64,000 nt of DNA from the NCBI GenBank assembly GCA_022769125.1, contig JALEKN010000012.1:62001-126000 (forward strand), given 5' to 3'. Shown here piece by piece: positions 9,209 through 18,526 of the stretch (position 1 is the first letter of the stretch; each line of letters opens with the position of its first letter). This DNA is from Agathobacter sp. (GTDB taxonomy: Bacteria > Bacillota > Clostridia > Lachnospirales > Lachnospiraceae). Below the pieces are notes generated by a model. The model searched no databases. It was not told the DNA's origin and was given only the letters and a program-made list of their open reading frames with translations. The translations under genes were made by a program, and so were the position numbers.

Positions 9209-11278
9209 ATGCATTTTGAACAGGATGGAGACCGACTGATCATACGGGAGGGAATCTCCCAGGTATGGATTGAGCCGTGGGGACCGAATTCCCTGCGTGT
9301 ACGGATGACGAAAGAGACACAGATGGATGCAAACGATTGGGCATTGGAGGAGAAAATGCCTAAGACGGATGCAACGATCACTTATGAGGAGATTGATGTT
9401 ACGGATCCGTGGTATCAGACACCGGAGTATGAGAAATACCACCAGACCGGAACACAGGCAACCCTTGTAAATGGCAAGATTACGGCAAAGATATCACACG
9501 AGGGCTGGATCAGCTTCTACAATCAGAAGGGAGAACTTCTGACGGAGGAATATTGGAGAAACAGAAATCGCATCAACCGCTACTGTGTACCGCTCCGCGT
9601 GGATGCGCGCGAGTTAAAGCCAATTATGGGTACGAACGATTTTGCACTGACGGCGCGGTTTGAGGCGTTTGACGATGAGAAGATCTTCGGTATGGGACAG
9701 TATCAGGAAGCGCATATGAACAAGAAGGGCGCAACACTAGAGCTGGCACACCGCAACAGTCAGGCGAGCGTTCCGTTCATGGTATCAAGCAGAGGATACG
9801 GATTTTTCTGGAACAATCCTGCGATTGGAACGGCAACCTTTGGAACCAACAAGACCGAGTGGCATGCAAACAGCACAAAAAAGCTGGACTATTTTATCAC
9901 GGCGGGAGACACTCCGGCAGAGATCGAGGCACAATATTCGCTTGCTACCGGGCGCACGCCGATGATGCCGGAATACGGTATGGGCTATTGGCAGTGTAAG
10001 CTACGTTACCGCAATCAGGAAGAATTGCTTGCCGTGGCAAGGGAGCATAAGAAGAGAGGACTTCCGATGGATGCAATCGTAATCGATTTCTTCCATTGGA
10101 CGAGACAAGGTGATTTCCGTTTTGAGCCGAGAGACTGGCCGGATCCGGCAGCAATGGTAAAGGAGTTAAAGGAGCTTGGCATTGAGCTGGTCGTATCCGT
10201 ATGGCCTACGATTGATGAACAGAGTTCAAATTACGGAGTTATGGCGGAAAATGGCTATCTGGTCAACGCAGACCGCTGCAATGCGATCCACATGACATGG
10301 ATGGGAAATACGACATTTTACGATGCAACCAATCCGAAAGCACAGCAGTTTGTCTGGGAGCAGTGCAAGGAGCACTACTATGATTATGGTATCCGATGCT
10401 TCTGGCTGGATGAGGCAGAGCCGGAGTACGGTCCGTATGATTTTGACAATTACAGATATTATGAGGGACCGGCTGTACAGTGTACCAACCGTTATCCGGT
10501 CGGCTATGCAAAGGGATTTTATGACGGACTTAAGAAAGAGGGAGAGACCGATATTATGTCGCTTGTGCGCTGTGCGTGGGCGGGAAGCCAGAAGTATGGC
10601 GTACTCACATGGTCAGGGGATATCTATTCTTCTTTCCGGGCAATGCGTGAACAGCTGCAGGCAGGCCTTAGCATGGGAATGGCAGGTATTCCGTGGTGGA
10701 CGAGCGACATCGGAGGCTTTTTGGGCGGCAATATCGCAGATCCGCATTTTAAGGAACTTCTGGTACGCTGGTTTGCATGGGGAGCATTCTGCCCGGTATT
10801 CCGTATGCATGGGGAGCGTTCTCCGTGGTATGAGCGTGAGCAGGAATTTATCAACGGCGTGCGCCAGCTGACCTCAGGACAGGACAACGAGGTCTGGAGC
10901 TTTGGCGAGGATAATTATGAGATTTTAAAGAAGTATCTCTTTATCCGTGAGAGACTCCGCCCGTACATCCGCGAATGCATGAAAGCGGCAAGCGAGAGCG
11001 GTGCTCCGGTCATGCGCCCGCTGTTCTATGATTTCCCGGAGGATAAGGACAGCTGGGAGATTGAGGATGCCTACATGTTCGGACCGGATCTTCTGGTTGC
11101 GCCGGTGATGGAAGAGGGCGTGACGGAGAGAAGTGTATATCTGCCAAAGGGCGCTGCATGGAAGGATGCCTACACGAAGAAAACCTACGAGGGCGGACAG
11201 CGTGTGACTGTACCGGCGCCAATCGATATCATTCCGGTATTTATGCGCGACGGAAAAGAATATGATATTTACGAGTAA
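9209..11278 (+). CDS. GH31-family alpha-xylosidase / alpha-glucosidase
   Basis: A 689-residue GH31 enzyme with no signal peptide. It has the N-terminal beta-sandwich and FGMGQYQEAHMNKKG, then the catalytic barrel. The nucleophile aspartate is D401 in FWLDEAEPE and the acid/base aspartate is D471 in TWSGDIYSS, spaced as in YicI-type alpha-xylosidases. MPEYGMGYWQCKLRYRNQEEL and DFFHWTRQGDFRF also match the alpha-xylosidase branch, and the long-insert GGN region is of that kind. It would remove alpha-1,6-xylose from xyloglucan oligosaccharides made by the GH74 neighbour. It is co-transcribed with GH74 (14-base gap, AGGAGGAG site). Alpha-glucosidase activity is the main alternative. Confidence 0.9.
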   Translation: MHFEQDGDRLIIREGISQVWIEPWGPNSLRVRMTKETQMDANDWALEEKMPKTDATITYEEIDVTDPWYQTPEYEKYHQTGTQATLVNGKITAKISHEGWISFYNQKGELLTEEYWRNRNRINRYCVPLRVDARELKPIMGTNDFALTARFEAFDDEKIFGMGQYQEAHMNKKGATLELAHRNSQASVPFMVSSRGYGFFWNNPAIGTATFGTNKTEWHANSTKKLDYFITAGDTPAEIEAQYSLATGRTPMMPEYGMGYWQCKLRYRNQEELLAVAREHKKRGLPMDAIVIDFFHWTRQGDFRFEPRDWPDPAAMVKELKELGIELVVSVWPTIDEQSSNYGVMAENGYLVNADRCNAIHMTWMGNTTFYDATNPKAQQFVWEQCKEHYYDYGIRCFWLDEAEPEYGPYDFDNYRYYEGPAVQCTNRYPVGYAKGFYDGLKKEGETDIMSLVRCAWAGSQKYGVLTWSGDIYSSFRAMREQLQAGLSMGMAGIPWWTSDIGGFLGGNIADPHFKELLVRWFAWGAFCPVFRMHGERSPWYEREQEFINGVRQLTSGQDNEVWSFGEDNYEILKKYLFIRERLRPYIRECMKAASESGAPVMRPLFYDFPEDKDSWEIEDAYMFGPDLLVAPVMEEGVTERSVYLPKGAAWKDAYTKKTYEGGQRVTVPAPIDIIPVFMRDGKEYDIYE

Positions 11279-11350
11279 TCGTTTGTGTTTGAGAAGCGGT
11301 AAGAAATTTACCGGACGAAAACAGATTGTAATCGCAATATAAACGCAATA

Positions 11351-11394
11351 AAAAGACTTTGTGCCACGAAATATCAGTGGTACAAAGTCTTTTA
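11351..11394. terminator. Bidirectional terminator between GH31 and ABC exporter genes
   Basis: The 17-base arms 11351-11367 and 11377-11393 pair with a single G-U wobble around a 9-base loop. A-rich and T-rich flanks on both sides fit termination of both converging transcripts. Confidence 0.85.
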
Positions 11395-11415
11395 CATTAT
11401 TATAGAAAAATATCT

Positions 11416-13341
11416 TTATTCTGCGATCGCCTGACCGGTATAGAGTTGATAGTATTTGCCCTTCGCTGCGATCAACTGATCGTGGTTGCCTCGTTCGATT
11501 ACACGGCCCTGCTCTAAGACGATGATGCAGTCGCTGTTGCGGACGGTGGACAGGCGGTGTGCGATAACAAATGTGGTACGCCCTGCCATAAGCTTATCCA
11601 TACCATCCTGGACAATGCGCTCGGTACGGGTATCAATGGAGCTGGTCGCTTCATCGAGGATCAGTACCGGAGGATCGGCGATAGCGGCTCTTGCGATGGC
11701 AAGGAGCTGCCGCTGCCCCTGACTTAAGTTAGCCCCGTCTCCGGTCAGTACGGTCTGATAACCATCCGGAAGCTGACGGATAAAGGTGTCTGCATTTGCA
11801 AGCCGTGCCGCAGCGTAGACCTCCTCATCGGTTGCATCGAGTTTGCCGTAACGGATATTTTCCATAACCGTTGCCGTAAACAGATGCGTATCCTGAAGAA
11901 CGATTCCGAGTGAATGACGCAGATCTGCCTTTTTGATTTTATTGATATTGATGCCATCGTAGCGGATCTTACCATCCTGAATGTCGTAGAAACGGTTGAT
12001 CAGGTTGGTGATGGTCGTCTTTCCCGCTCCGGTGGAGCCGACAAACGCGATCTTCTGCCCCGGTGTAGCATACAGGTCTACATTGTGAAGGACGATCTTT
12101 TCCGGAACATATCCGAAATCCACATCATCAAAGACGACATCGCCCTGCAGCTTTTTGTACTCGACCTCTCCGGTTGCCTGATGGGTATGTTTCCAGGCCC
12201 AGAGTCCAGTGTGATGGTCTGTCTCAGTAAGGGTGCCGTTTTCCTCAGCTGCATTGACAAGGGTAACATATCCCTCGTCTGCTTCCGGCTCCTCGTCGAG
12301 CAGTCCGAAGATTCGCTCACAGCCTGCAAGTGCCATGATGATACTGTTGAACTGCTGGCTGACCTGTGAAATCGGCATGGAGAACTGCTTGTTGTAGGTC
12401 AAAAATGCAGCGAGTGAGCCGACGGTAAAGGTGCCGAAGGTGATAGGTCCTACGGTAGTTCCGCTTAAGGAGATCGCAAGGAAACCGCCAAGGATGGTGC
12501 AGAGGACATAGCTTAAATTGCCGATCTGTGCATTGATCGGTCCCATCAGACTGGCATAGTAGTTCGCGTTCATGGCGCTGTCAAACAGCTCATCGTTGAT
12601 CTTGTTGAAATCCTCAATATTCTGCCGCTCATGGGTAAAGACTTTTACGACTTTCTGACCGCTCATCATCTCTTCAATGAAGCCGTTTACTTTTCCGAGG
12701 TTCTGCTGCTGTGCAACGAAGTAGCGGCTGGAGAATCCGGCATAATGCTTGCTGACATAGAAAGTTATGGCAACCATAAGCAGTGTCAGGATCGTAAGTG
12801 GAATGCTCAGGCGGATCATGCATACCAGAACAAAGATGACAGTAATCGCACTGTTGAACATCTGAGGAATACTCTGGCTGATCATCTGACGGAGAGTATC
12901 CATGTCATTGGTGTAGATAGACATGATATCGCCGTGTGAGTGTGTGTCAAAGTAGCGGATCGGCAGATCCTGCATATGGGAGAAGAGCTCATCACGCATA
13001 TATTTGATGCTGCCTTGTGAAATATAAATCAGCATCTTCTGCTGAATAAAGGTTGCAACGATTCCGACTGCATAAAATCCTGCAACACGTCCCATTGCAT
13101 GAAGCAGTGGACCATAGTCACTGCCACCGTTCGCCAAGAGCGGCGTGATGTAGTCATCAATCAGGGACTGGATGAACATGGTTCCCTGAGTGTTTGCAAA
13201 AACAGATAAAAGCAGGCAGATCAGCACAATAATCCATAAGACGGCATAACGGCTGATGACTGTTTTGAGTAAGCGGGCTAACAGCTTGCCCGGATTTTTG
13301 ATCTGAGGTTTTGGACCCCTTGGTCCTCTTGGTCCCGGCAT
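11416..13341 (-). CDS. ABC exporter half-transporter (permease + ATPase), canonical site subunit
   Basis: A 641-residue half-transporter with a G/P/R-rich N-terminus (MPGPRGPRGPKP), six membrane helices and a C-terminal ATPase: Walker A GSTGAGKTT, signature LSQGQRQ, Walker B LILDEATSS with the catalytic glutamate, and HRLST. A roughly 60-residue insertion (TLVNAAEENGTLTETDHHTG...) separates the membrane and ATPase parts, as in many Firmicute heterodimeric exporters. It starts within the stop codon of the 582-residue partner (TAATG arrangement), so translation is coupled. The pair probably exports drugs, peptides or lipids; the substrate is unknown. Confidence 0.92.
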   Translation of the reverse strand: MPGPRGPRGPKPQIKNPGKLLARLLKTVISRYAVLWIIVLICLLLSVFANTQGTMFIQSLIDDYITPLLANGGSDYGPLLHAMGRVAGFYAVGIVATFIQQKMLIYISQGSIKYMRDELFSHMQDLPIRYFDTHSHGDIMSIYTNDMDTLRQMISQSIPQMFNSAITVIFVLVCMIRLSIPLTILTLLMVAITFYVSKHYAGFSSRYFVAQQQNLGKVNGFIEEMMSGQKVVKVFTHERQNIEDFNKINDELFDSAMNANYYASLMGPINAQIGNLSYVLCTILGGFLAISLSGTTVGPITFGTFTVGSLAAFLTYNKQFSMPISQVSQQFNSIIMALAGCERIFGLLDEEPEADEGYVTLVNAAEENGTLTETDHHTGLWAWKHTHQATGEVEYKKLQGDVVFDDVDFGYVPEKIVLHNVDLYATPGQKIAFVGSTGAGKTTITNLINRFYDIQDGKIRYDGININKIKKADLRHSLGIVLQDTHLFTATVMENIRYGKLDATDEEVYAAARLANADTFIRQLPDGYQTVLTGDGANLSQGQRQLLAIARAAIADPPVLILDEATSSIDTRTERIVQDGMDKLMAGRTTFVIAHRLSTVRNSDCIIVLEQGRVIERGNHDQLIAAKGKYYQLYTGQAIAE

Positions 13342-15089
13342 TAGTTTGCACCTCCTTCGTCAAAGTCTCCACCACCGCTTGTCTGGGATTCATAGACATC
13401 GCGGTAGATATCGTTGGATACAAGCAGATTCTCATGGGTATCGAATCCGTCAAGTTTGCCATCGTTCATGACAATGATACGGTCAGCGTCCATGACAGAA
13501 CTGATACGCTGCGCGATGATGAGCTTGGTAGTACCAGGAATCGCTTCACGGAATGCCTTACGGATGTTGGCATCGGTAGCAGTATCGACCGCGCTGGTGC
13601 TGTCATCCAGAATAAGAATCTTCGGTTTCTTTAGCAGTGCGCGGGCGATACAAAGACGCTGCTTCTGCCCACCGGAGACATTGGTTCCACCCTGCTCGAT
13701 ATGTGTGTTGTACTTGTCAGGGAATTTCTGGATAAATTCATCTGCGCATGCCATCTTGCAGGCTTCGATGCATTCCTCCTCGGTAGCGTTCGGGTTGCCC
13801 CAGCGGAGGTTATCCAGAATACTTCCGGAAAACAGTACGTTCTGCTGCAATACTACGGATACCTCGTTGCGGAGCGTATCAAGATCGTAGCTGCGGACAT
13901 CCTTTCCACCGACGTAGACCGCACCGTCATTGACATCGTATAGGCGGCTGATCAGGTTGACGAGAGAAGACTTTGAACTTCCGGTTCCGCCGATGATTCC
14001 GACCGTCTCGCCGGATCTGATGTCCAGATTGATGTCATCGAGGATCGGTGCCTCGGAATGCTCGTTGTAGCGGAAGGTTACATGGTCAAAGCGGATGCTT
14101 CCGTCAACGACCTCGTAATCCGGATTTTCCGGGTTGGTCAGATCACTCTTTTCGTTTAATACCTCTGCAATACGGTTTGCGCTTGCGATACTCATGGATA
14201 CCATGACGAAGATCATGGAGAGCATCATCAGGTTCATCAGGATGCTCATGCAGTATGTAAGGAGTGAGGTGAGGTTACCGGTGGTAAGCTCGCCGGCAAC
14301 GATAAAGTGAGCACCGAACCAGCTGATCAGCAGGATACAGGTGTATACGGTAAGGTTCATAAGAGGTGCGTTCCACAGAACAACGTTCTCTGCGCGGGAG
14401 AGCATGTTATAGATGCTCTGGCTTGCTTTTTTGAAACGCTTCTTTTCATAATCGCCGCGTACATACGCCTTTACAACACGGATTGCGGAGACATTCTCCT
14501 GAATGCTCTCGTTAAGATCATCGTACTTTAAAAATGCTTCACGAAAATAGCGCATTGCAAAAAAGACGATGAGCGCAAGGCAGAAACCAAGAATGATGAC
14601 AGCGACAAGATAGATGGAAGCAAGCTTAGGGCTGATGAAAAATGACATAGCCATTGCACAGATAAGGCTTGCAGGAGCACGCATAGCCATGCGCAGGATC
14701 ATCTGGTAGGCGTTCTGGATGTTGGTGACATCCGTTGTCATACGAGTGACAAGACCTGCGGTGCTGTACTTGTCGATGTTGGAAAAGGAGAAGGTCTGGA
14801 TGTTTTTAAACATTGCCTTCCTTAAGTTGCGACCGAGACCCATTGAGGCTTTTGCACCGTACTTGGCCCCCATCCATCCTCCAAACAGGGAGACAAATGC
14901 ACATGCGACCATGAGAAGTCCCATTTTGACAACATAGCCCTGGTTTTCACCATAGATTCCGACATCAATGATCTTTGCCATTAGAAATGGGATGATGGTT
15001 TCCATCAACACTTCCAACAGCATAAAAAGAGGCGTAGCGATGGAAGCTTTTGTGTATTCCTTCAGCTGTGCGCCGAGTGTTTTTAACAT
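13341..15089 (-). CDS. ABC exporter half-transporter with degenerate catalytic site
   Basis: A 582-residue half-transporter, first in a two-gene - strand operon. It has six membrane helices (MLKTLGAQLKEYTKASIATPLF start) and an ATPase with Walker A GGTGSSKSS, signature VSGGQKQR and Walker B LILDDSTSAVD. Aspartate 496 replaces the usual catalytic glutamate, and the H-loop histidine of the usual HRL motif reads QRIS (IIAQRISSV). This is the pattern of the degenerate subunit in heterodimeric exporters such as TM287/288 or BmrCD. The Shine-Dalgarno GGAAGGA lies before the ATG at 15089. Confidence 0.92.
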   Translation of the reverse strand: MLKTLGAQLKEYTKASIATPLFMLLEVLMETIIPFLMAKIIDVGIYGENQGYVVKMGLLMVACAFVSLFGGWMGAKYGAKASMGLGRNLRKAMFKNIQTFSFSNIDKYSTAGLVTRMTTDVTNIQNAYQMILRMAMRAPASLICAMAMSFFISPKLASIYLVAVIILGFCLALIVFFAMRYFREAFLKYDDLNESIQENVSAIRVVKAYVRGDYEKKRFKKASQSIYNMLSRAENVVLWNAPLMNLTVYTCILLISWFGAHFIVAGELTTGNLTSLLTYCMSILMNLMMLSMIFVMVSMSIASANRIAEVLNEKSDLTNPENPDYEVVDGSIRFDHVTFRYNEHSEAPILDDINLDIRSGETVGIIGGTGSSKSSLVNLISRLYDVNDGAVYVGGKDVRSYDLDTLRNEVSVVLQQNVLFSGSILDNLRWGNPNATEEECIEACKMACADEFIQKFPDKYNTHIEQGGTNVSGGQKQRLCIARALLKKPKILILDDSTSAVDTATDANIRKAFREAIPGTTKLIIAQRISSVMDADRIIVMNDGKLDGFDTHENLLVSNDIYRDVYESQTSGGGDFDEGGAN

Positions 15090-15146
15090 AAGATGTTATC
15101 CTTCCTTTCTTTGCAGTTTCGCGGAAAAACCGCGCGCATATGTGAA

Positions 15147-15175
15147 ATTTTATAACCACAAATGGCAAAAGTCAA
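15147..15175 (-). promoter_or_regulatory. Promoter of the heterodimeric ABC exporter operon
   Basis: On the - strand, TTGACT (15175-15170) and TAAAAT (15152-15147) are 17 bases apart, about 60 bases before the start at 15089. Confidence 0.6.
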
Positions 15176-15206
15176 ATACATATATATAGGAAACAATAGT
15201 GAAAAT

Positions 15207-15233
15207 ACAATTTTTACGTCAGAGTAAAATTGT
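15207..15233. promoter_or_regulatory. Inverted repeat, possible operator, in nrdD/ABC divergent region
   Basis: ACAATTTTTAC (15207-15217) and GTAAAATTGT (15224-15233) pair except for one extra T, with a 6-base spacer. It lies 30-60 bases upstream of the ABC exporter promoter. No regulator gene is adjacent, so the assignment is only tentative. Confidence 0.3.
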
Positions 15234-15344
15234 GACGATTTTTGGACATAATATTTGGCAAAAATGTATAAGACGCTGATAAAACAAGGGTTTGCGGAAC
15301 AAAAATAGGAAAAAGGTACGACCACATAATGTAGAATTGATACG

Positions 15345-15372
15345 TTGACAAAACCACAACATATTGTATAAT
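15345..15372 (+). promoter_or_regulatory. nrdD promoter with overlapping palindromes
   Basis: Consensus TTGACA (15345-15350) and TATAAT (15367-15372) with a 16-base spacer. ACAACATATTGT (15356-15367) is a near-perfect palindrome within the spacer, and a second, weaker one (ACATAATGT, 15324-15332) lies upstream. They resemble tandem NrdR boxes. The 5' leader is about 70 bases. Confidence 0.7.
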
Positions 15373-15449
15373 TAAAATCAGCGTTAAGATATCACCAGAA
15401 GAAATGATAAGATATAACGAAGATACAAAGGATCGGTGGAGGTTAAGTA

Positions 15450-17663
15450 ATGAAAATAATCAAACGAAGCGGAAGCGAAGCAACATTTGATGAGGCGAAG
15501 ATTGTTGCCGCAATCCAGAAGGCGAACGCATCCGTTATTGACTATGAGAAACTGACAGATGAACAGATTGAGGAAATCGCAGCGAACGTAGAGACTGCAT
15601 GTGAGAATATGAAGCGTTCTCCAAGCGTAGAGGAAATTCAGGATATGGTGGAAAACCAGCTCATGAACCAGAGAGCTTTTACGGTTGCCCGCAACTATAT
15701 CACATATCGCTATAAGAGAGCGCTGGTTCGTAAATCAAACTCTACAGACGAGCAGATTTTAAGCCTTCTTGAATGTAACAATGAAGAGGTAAAACAGGAA
15801 AATTCCAACAAGAACCCAACAGTCAACAGCGTACAGCGTGATTATATGGCGGGTGAGGTCAGCAAGGATATCACCAGAAGATTCCTTCTTCCGGAGGATA
15901 TTGTTGAGGCACATGAAAAAGGACTGATCCATTTCCATGATGCAGATTATTTCGCACAGCATATGCACAATTGCTGCCTGGTCAATCTGGAGGATATGCT
16001 GCAGAACGGAACTGTTATCAGCGAGACGATGATTGATCCGCCGAAGAGTTTTTCAACTGCCTGCAACATCGCAACACAGGCAATCGCGCAGATCGCAAGC
16101 AGCCAGTATGGTGGCCAGAGTATTTCTCTTTCCCATCTTGCACCGTTTGTACAGGTAAGCCGCGACAAGTTCCGCAAGCAGGTAAAGACAGAGTTTGAAG
16201 CCGCGGGAATCGAACTTGATCAGGAAAGGATCAATGAAGTGGCAGAGCTTCGCGTCAAGGAAGAGATCAACCGTGGCGTGCAGATGATCCAGTATCAGGT
16301 CATCACCCTTATGACGACAAACGGACAGGCTCCGTTTATTACGGTATTTATGTATCTGGATGAGGTTCCGGACGGACAGATCCGTACAGACCTTGCAGCA
16401 ATTATCGAGGAGATGCTTCATCAGAGAATCAAGGGAGTGAAGAATGAAAAGGGTGTATATATCACCCCGGCATTCCCGAAGCTGATCTATGTGCTTGAGG
16501 AAGATAATATTACCGAGGATTCCAAGTATTGGTATCTGACCAGACTTGCTGCGCAGTGTACCGCAAAGCGTATGGTTCCGGATTATATTTCTGAAAAGAA
16601 GATGAAGGAGCTGAAAGTGGACAAGACCGGAAAGGGTCAGTGTTATACCTGCATGGGCTGCCGAAGCTTTCTGACCCCGGACCGCACGACCGAGAATGTG
16701 GCAAATGCCAAGAATTATGTTGAGGGAGAGGGCAAATACTACGGAAGATTTAACCAGGGTGTTGTTACCCTGAATCTTGTAGATGTGGCTTGCTCCTCTG
16801 GCAAGGATATGGATAAGTTCTGGCAGATTATGGAGGAACGTCTTGACTTGTGTTACCGTGCACTTATGTGCAGACACAAGAGATTGCTTGGAACGCCTTC
16901 CGATGTGGCTCCGATTTTGTGGCAGAATGGTGCACTTGCACGCTTAAAGAAGGGAGAGACGATCGACAAGCTTTTGTTTGGTGGATATTCTACCATTTCC
17001 CTCGGATATGCAGGCTTATGTGAGTGTGTAAGATATATGACCGGTGTATCCCACACCGATCCGGAAGTGGGAACTCCGTTTGCACTTAAGATCATGCAGA
17101 GATTAAACGATGCCTGTGCAGATTGGAAGGCAGCAACAGACATTGACTTCTCTTTATACGGCACACCGCTTGAATCTACAACCTATAAGTTCGCAAAGTG
17201 CTTACAGAAGCGTTTTGGAAGAATCGAGGGTGTTACCGACAAGAACTACATTACAAACAGCTACCACGTACATGTTACGGAAAATATTAATGCATTTGAC
17301 AAACTCAAATTTGAATCCCAGTTCCAGGCACTCTCTCCGGGAGGGGCGATCAGCTATGTTGAAGTACCGAACATGCAGAACAATATTGATGCGGTTCTTT
17401 CTGTTATGCAGTATATTTACGATAATATCATGTATGCAGAACTCAACACCAAGAGCGATTACTGCATGAAGTGCGGCTACGACGGAGAGATCGAGATCAT
17501 CAACGAAGAGGGAAGCGGAAAGCTGATCTGGCAGTGCCCATGCTGTGGCAACCGGGATCAGGATCAAATGAGTGTTGCCCGCCGTACCTGCGGCTATATC
17601 GGCACGCAGTTCTGGAATCAGGGACGTACCCAGGAGATCAAAGAGCGCGTACTGCACCTGTAG
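15450..17663 (+). CDS. nrdD: Anaerobic ribonucleoside-triphosphate reductase (class III)
   Basis: This glycyl-radical enzyme reduces ribonucleoside triphosphates to deoxy forms under anaerobic conditions. The 737-residue protein has an N-terminal ATP-cone (KIIKRSGSEATFDEAKIVAAI, about residues 1-95), the large barrel domain, and a C-terminal zinc site with C672, C675, C696 and C699 (CMKC, CPCC). The radical loop follows as RRTCGYIGTQFWNQG, with radical glycine G715. The ATP-cone is expected to mediate dATP feedback. Its activase NrdG is encoded 5 kb downstream (22642-23163) rather than next door. GGTGGAGG precedes the ATG. Confidence 0.97.
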   Translation: MKIIKRSGSEATFDEAKIVAAIQKANASVIDYEKLTDEQIEEIAANVETACENMKRSPSVEEIQDMVENQLMNQRAFTVARNYITYRYKRALVRKSNSTDEQILSLLECNNEEVKQENSNKNPTVNSVQRDYMAGEVSKDITRRFLLPEDIVEAHEKGLIHFHDADYFAQHMHNCCLVNLEDMLQNGTVISETMIDPPKSFSTACNIATQAIAQIASSQYGGQSISLSHLAPFVQVSRDKFRKQVKTEFEAAGIELDQERINEVAELRVKEEINRGVQMIQYQVITLMTTNGQAPFITVFMYLDEVPDGQIRTDLAAIIEEMLHQRIKGVKNEKGVYITPAFPKLIYVLEEDNITEDSKYWYLTRLAAQCTAKRMVPDYISEKKMKELKVDKTGKGQCYTCMGCRSFLTPDRTTENVANAKNYVEGEGKYYGRFNQGVVTLNLVDVACSSGKDMDKFWQIMEERLDLCYRALMCRHKRLLGTPSDVAPILWQNGALARLKKGETIDKLLFGGYSTISLGYAGLCECVRYMTGVSHTDPEVGTPFALKIMQRLNDACADWKAATDIDFSLYGTPLESTTYKFAKCLQKRFGRIEGVTDKNYITNSYHVHVTENINAFDKLKFESQFQALSPGGAISYVEVPNMQNNIDAVLSVMQYIYDNIMYAELNTKSDYCMKCGYDGEIEIINEEGSGKLIWQCPCCGNRDQDQMSVARRTCGYIGTQFWNQGRTQEIKERVLHL

Positions 17664-17690
17664 TGAGGAGCGCCCATTGGCACAAGATTG

Positions 17691-17732
17691 AAGACACTGT
17701 ATTTCACGGTTGTGGGATACAGTGTCTTTTTT
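17691..17732 (+). terminator. Rho-independent terminator after nrdD
   Basis: Perfect arms AAGACACTGTAT (17691-17702) and ATACAGTGTCTT (17717-17728) with a 14-base loop, then a run of T. The T-run merges directly into the next promoter's TTGACA. Confidence 0.9.
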
Positions 17733-17759
17733 GACACAAGACTGCTCCTTTGGTATAAT
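17731..17759 (+). promoter_or_regulatory. Consensus promoter of the small alarmone synthetase gene
   Basis: TTGACA (17731-17736), a 17-base spacer and TATAAT (17754-17759) form a perfect sigma-A-type promoter. It starts inside the T-tract of the nrdD terminator and lies 45 bases before the gene. Confidence 0.85.
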
Positions 17760-17803
17760 TATTATAGGAAAAATGCCTGCAGGGCATATAGGAAGGAATT
17801 TGT

Positions 17804-18484
17804 ATGATACAGCAAGAAGAAAAGCAACCTTGGCTGGAAGCAATAGACTCGCAGCACTTTATTGATAACACAGCAAAATTCAATGATCTGATGATGATGT
17901 ACCGTTGCGCAATCCGTGAAGTGCAGACCAAGCTTGAAGTGTTAAATGATGAATTTTCCGTAGAGAATAAGCGTAATCCGATTTCTTTTATTAAGACAAG
18001 AATTAAAAGTCCACAGAGTATTTACAACAAGCTGCAAAAACTCGGATATGATTTTACCGCCGAGAACATACAGGAACAGCTGAACGATGTTGCCGGCGTG
18101 CGTGTAGTCTGTGCATTTATCGATGATATTTACACGATTGCAAACCTTGTTGGAGAGCAGGATGATATTAAAGTAATAAAAATCAAGGATTACATCAAAA
18201 ATCCGAAAGATAATGGATATCGGAGTTATCATATGATCGTGGAGATACCGGTATTTTTCTCCAAAGGAAAAACACCGATGCGTGTGGAAATTCAGATCCG
18301 CACAAATGGTATGGACTTTTGGGCAACCTTGGAGCATCAGCTCCGCTACAAGAAAGGAATCGAGGACCTGCCGGGCTACGATGAGATCAGTCAGGAACTT
18401 TTGATGTCTGCAAAGGCAGTCATTGAAACTGAAAATGAAATGCAGAGGATCAAAAATAAAATAGGTATTTTTCATGACATTTGA
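17804..18484 (+). CDS. Small alarmone synthetase (GTP pyrophosphokinase, RelA/SpoT synthetase domain)
   Basis: A 226-residue single-domain (p)ppGpp synthetase that transfers pyrophosphate from ATP to GDP/GTP in the stringent response. Diagnostic segments are FIKTRIKSPQSIYNKLQKLG, DVAGVRVVCAFIDDIY with catalytic aspartate neighbourhood, NPKDNGYRSYHMIVEIP and VEIQIRTNGMDFWATLEHQLRYK. There is no HD hydrolase, TGS or ACT domain, so it is a RelP/RelQ-type protein, not the long Rel. The ATG is preceded by GGAAGGA. It is the only gene on its transcript, between the nrdD terminator and a converging ABC gene, and has a consensus promoter. Confidence 0.93.
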   Translation: MIQQEEKQPWLEAIDSQHFIDNTAKFNDLMMMYRCAIREVQTKLEVLNDEFSVENKRNPISFIKTRIKSPQSIYNKLQKLGYDFTAENIQEQLNDVAGVRVVCAFIDDIYTIANLVGEQDDIKVIKIKDYIKNPKDNGYRSYHMIVEIPVFFSKGKTPMRVEIQIRTNGMDFWATLEHQLRYKKGIEDLPGYDEISQELLMSAKAVIETENEMQRIKNKIGIFHDI

Positions 18485-18526
18485 TATAGTGTGGTTGGTT
18501 ACAACACCAACATCAATGCAATATCT

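Noticed and set aside
16053-16877. A 274-codon open frame on the - strand opposite nrdD
   Set aside because: It is antisense to a well-conserved enzyme and its product has no recognisable domain; a shadow of nrdD codon use.
18490-18515. Small hairpin GTTGGT/ACCAAC between the alarmone synthetase and ABC genes as a terminator
   Set aside because: Six base pairs with no T-tract; too weak to call.
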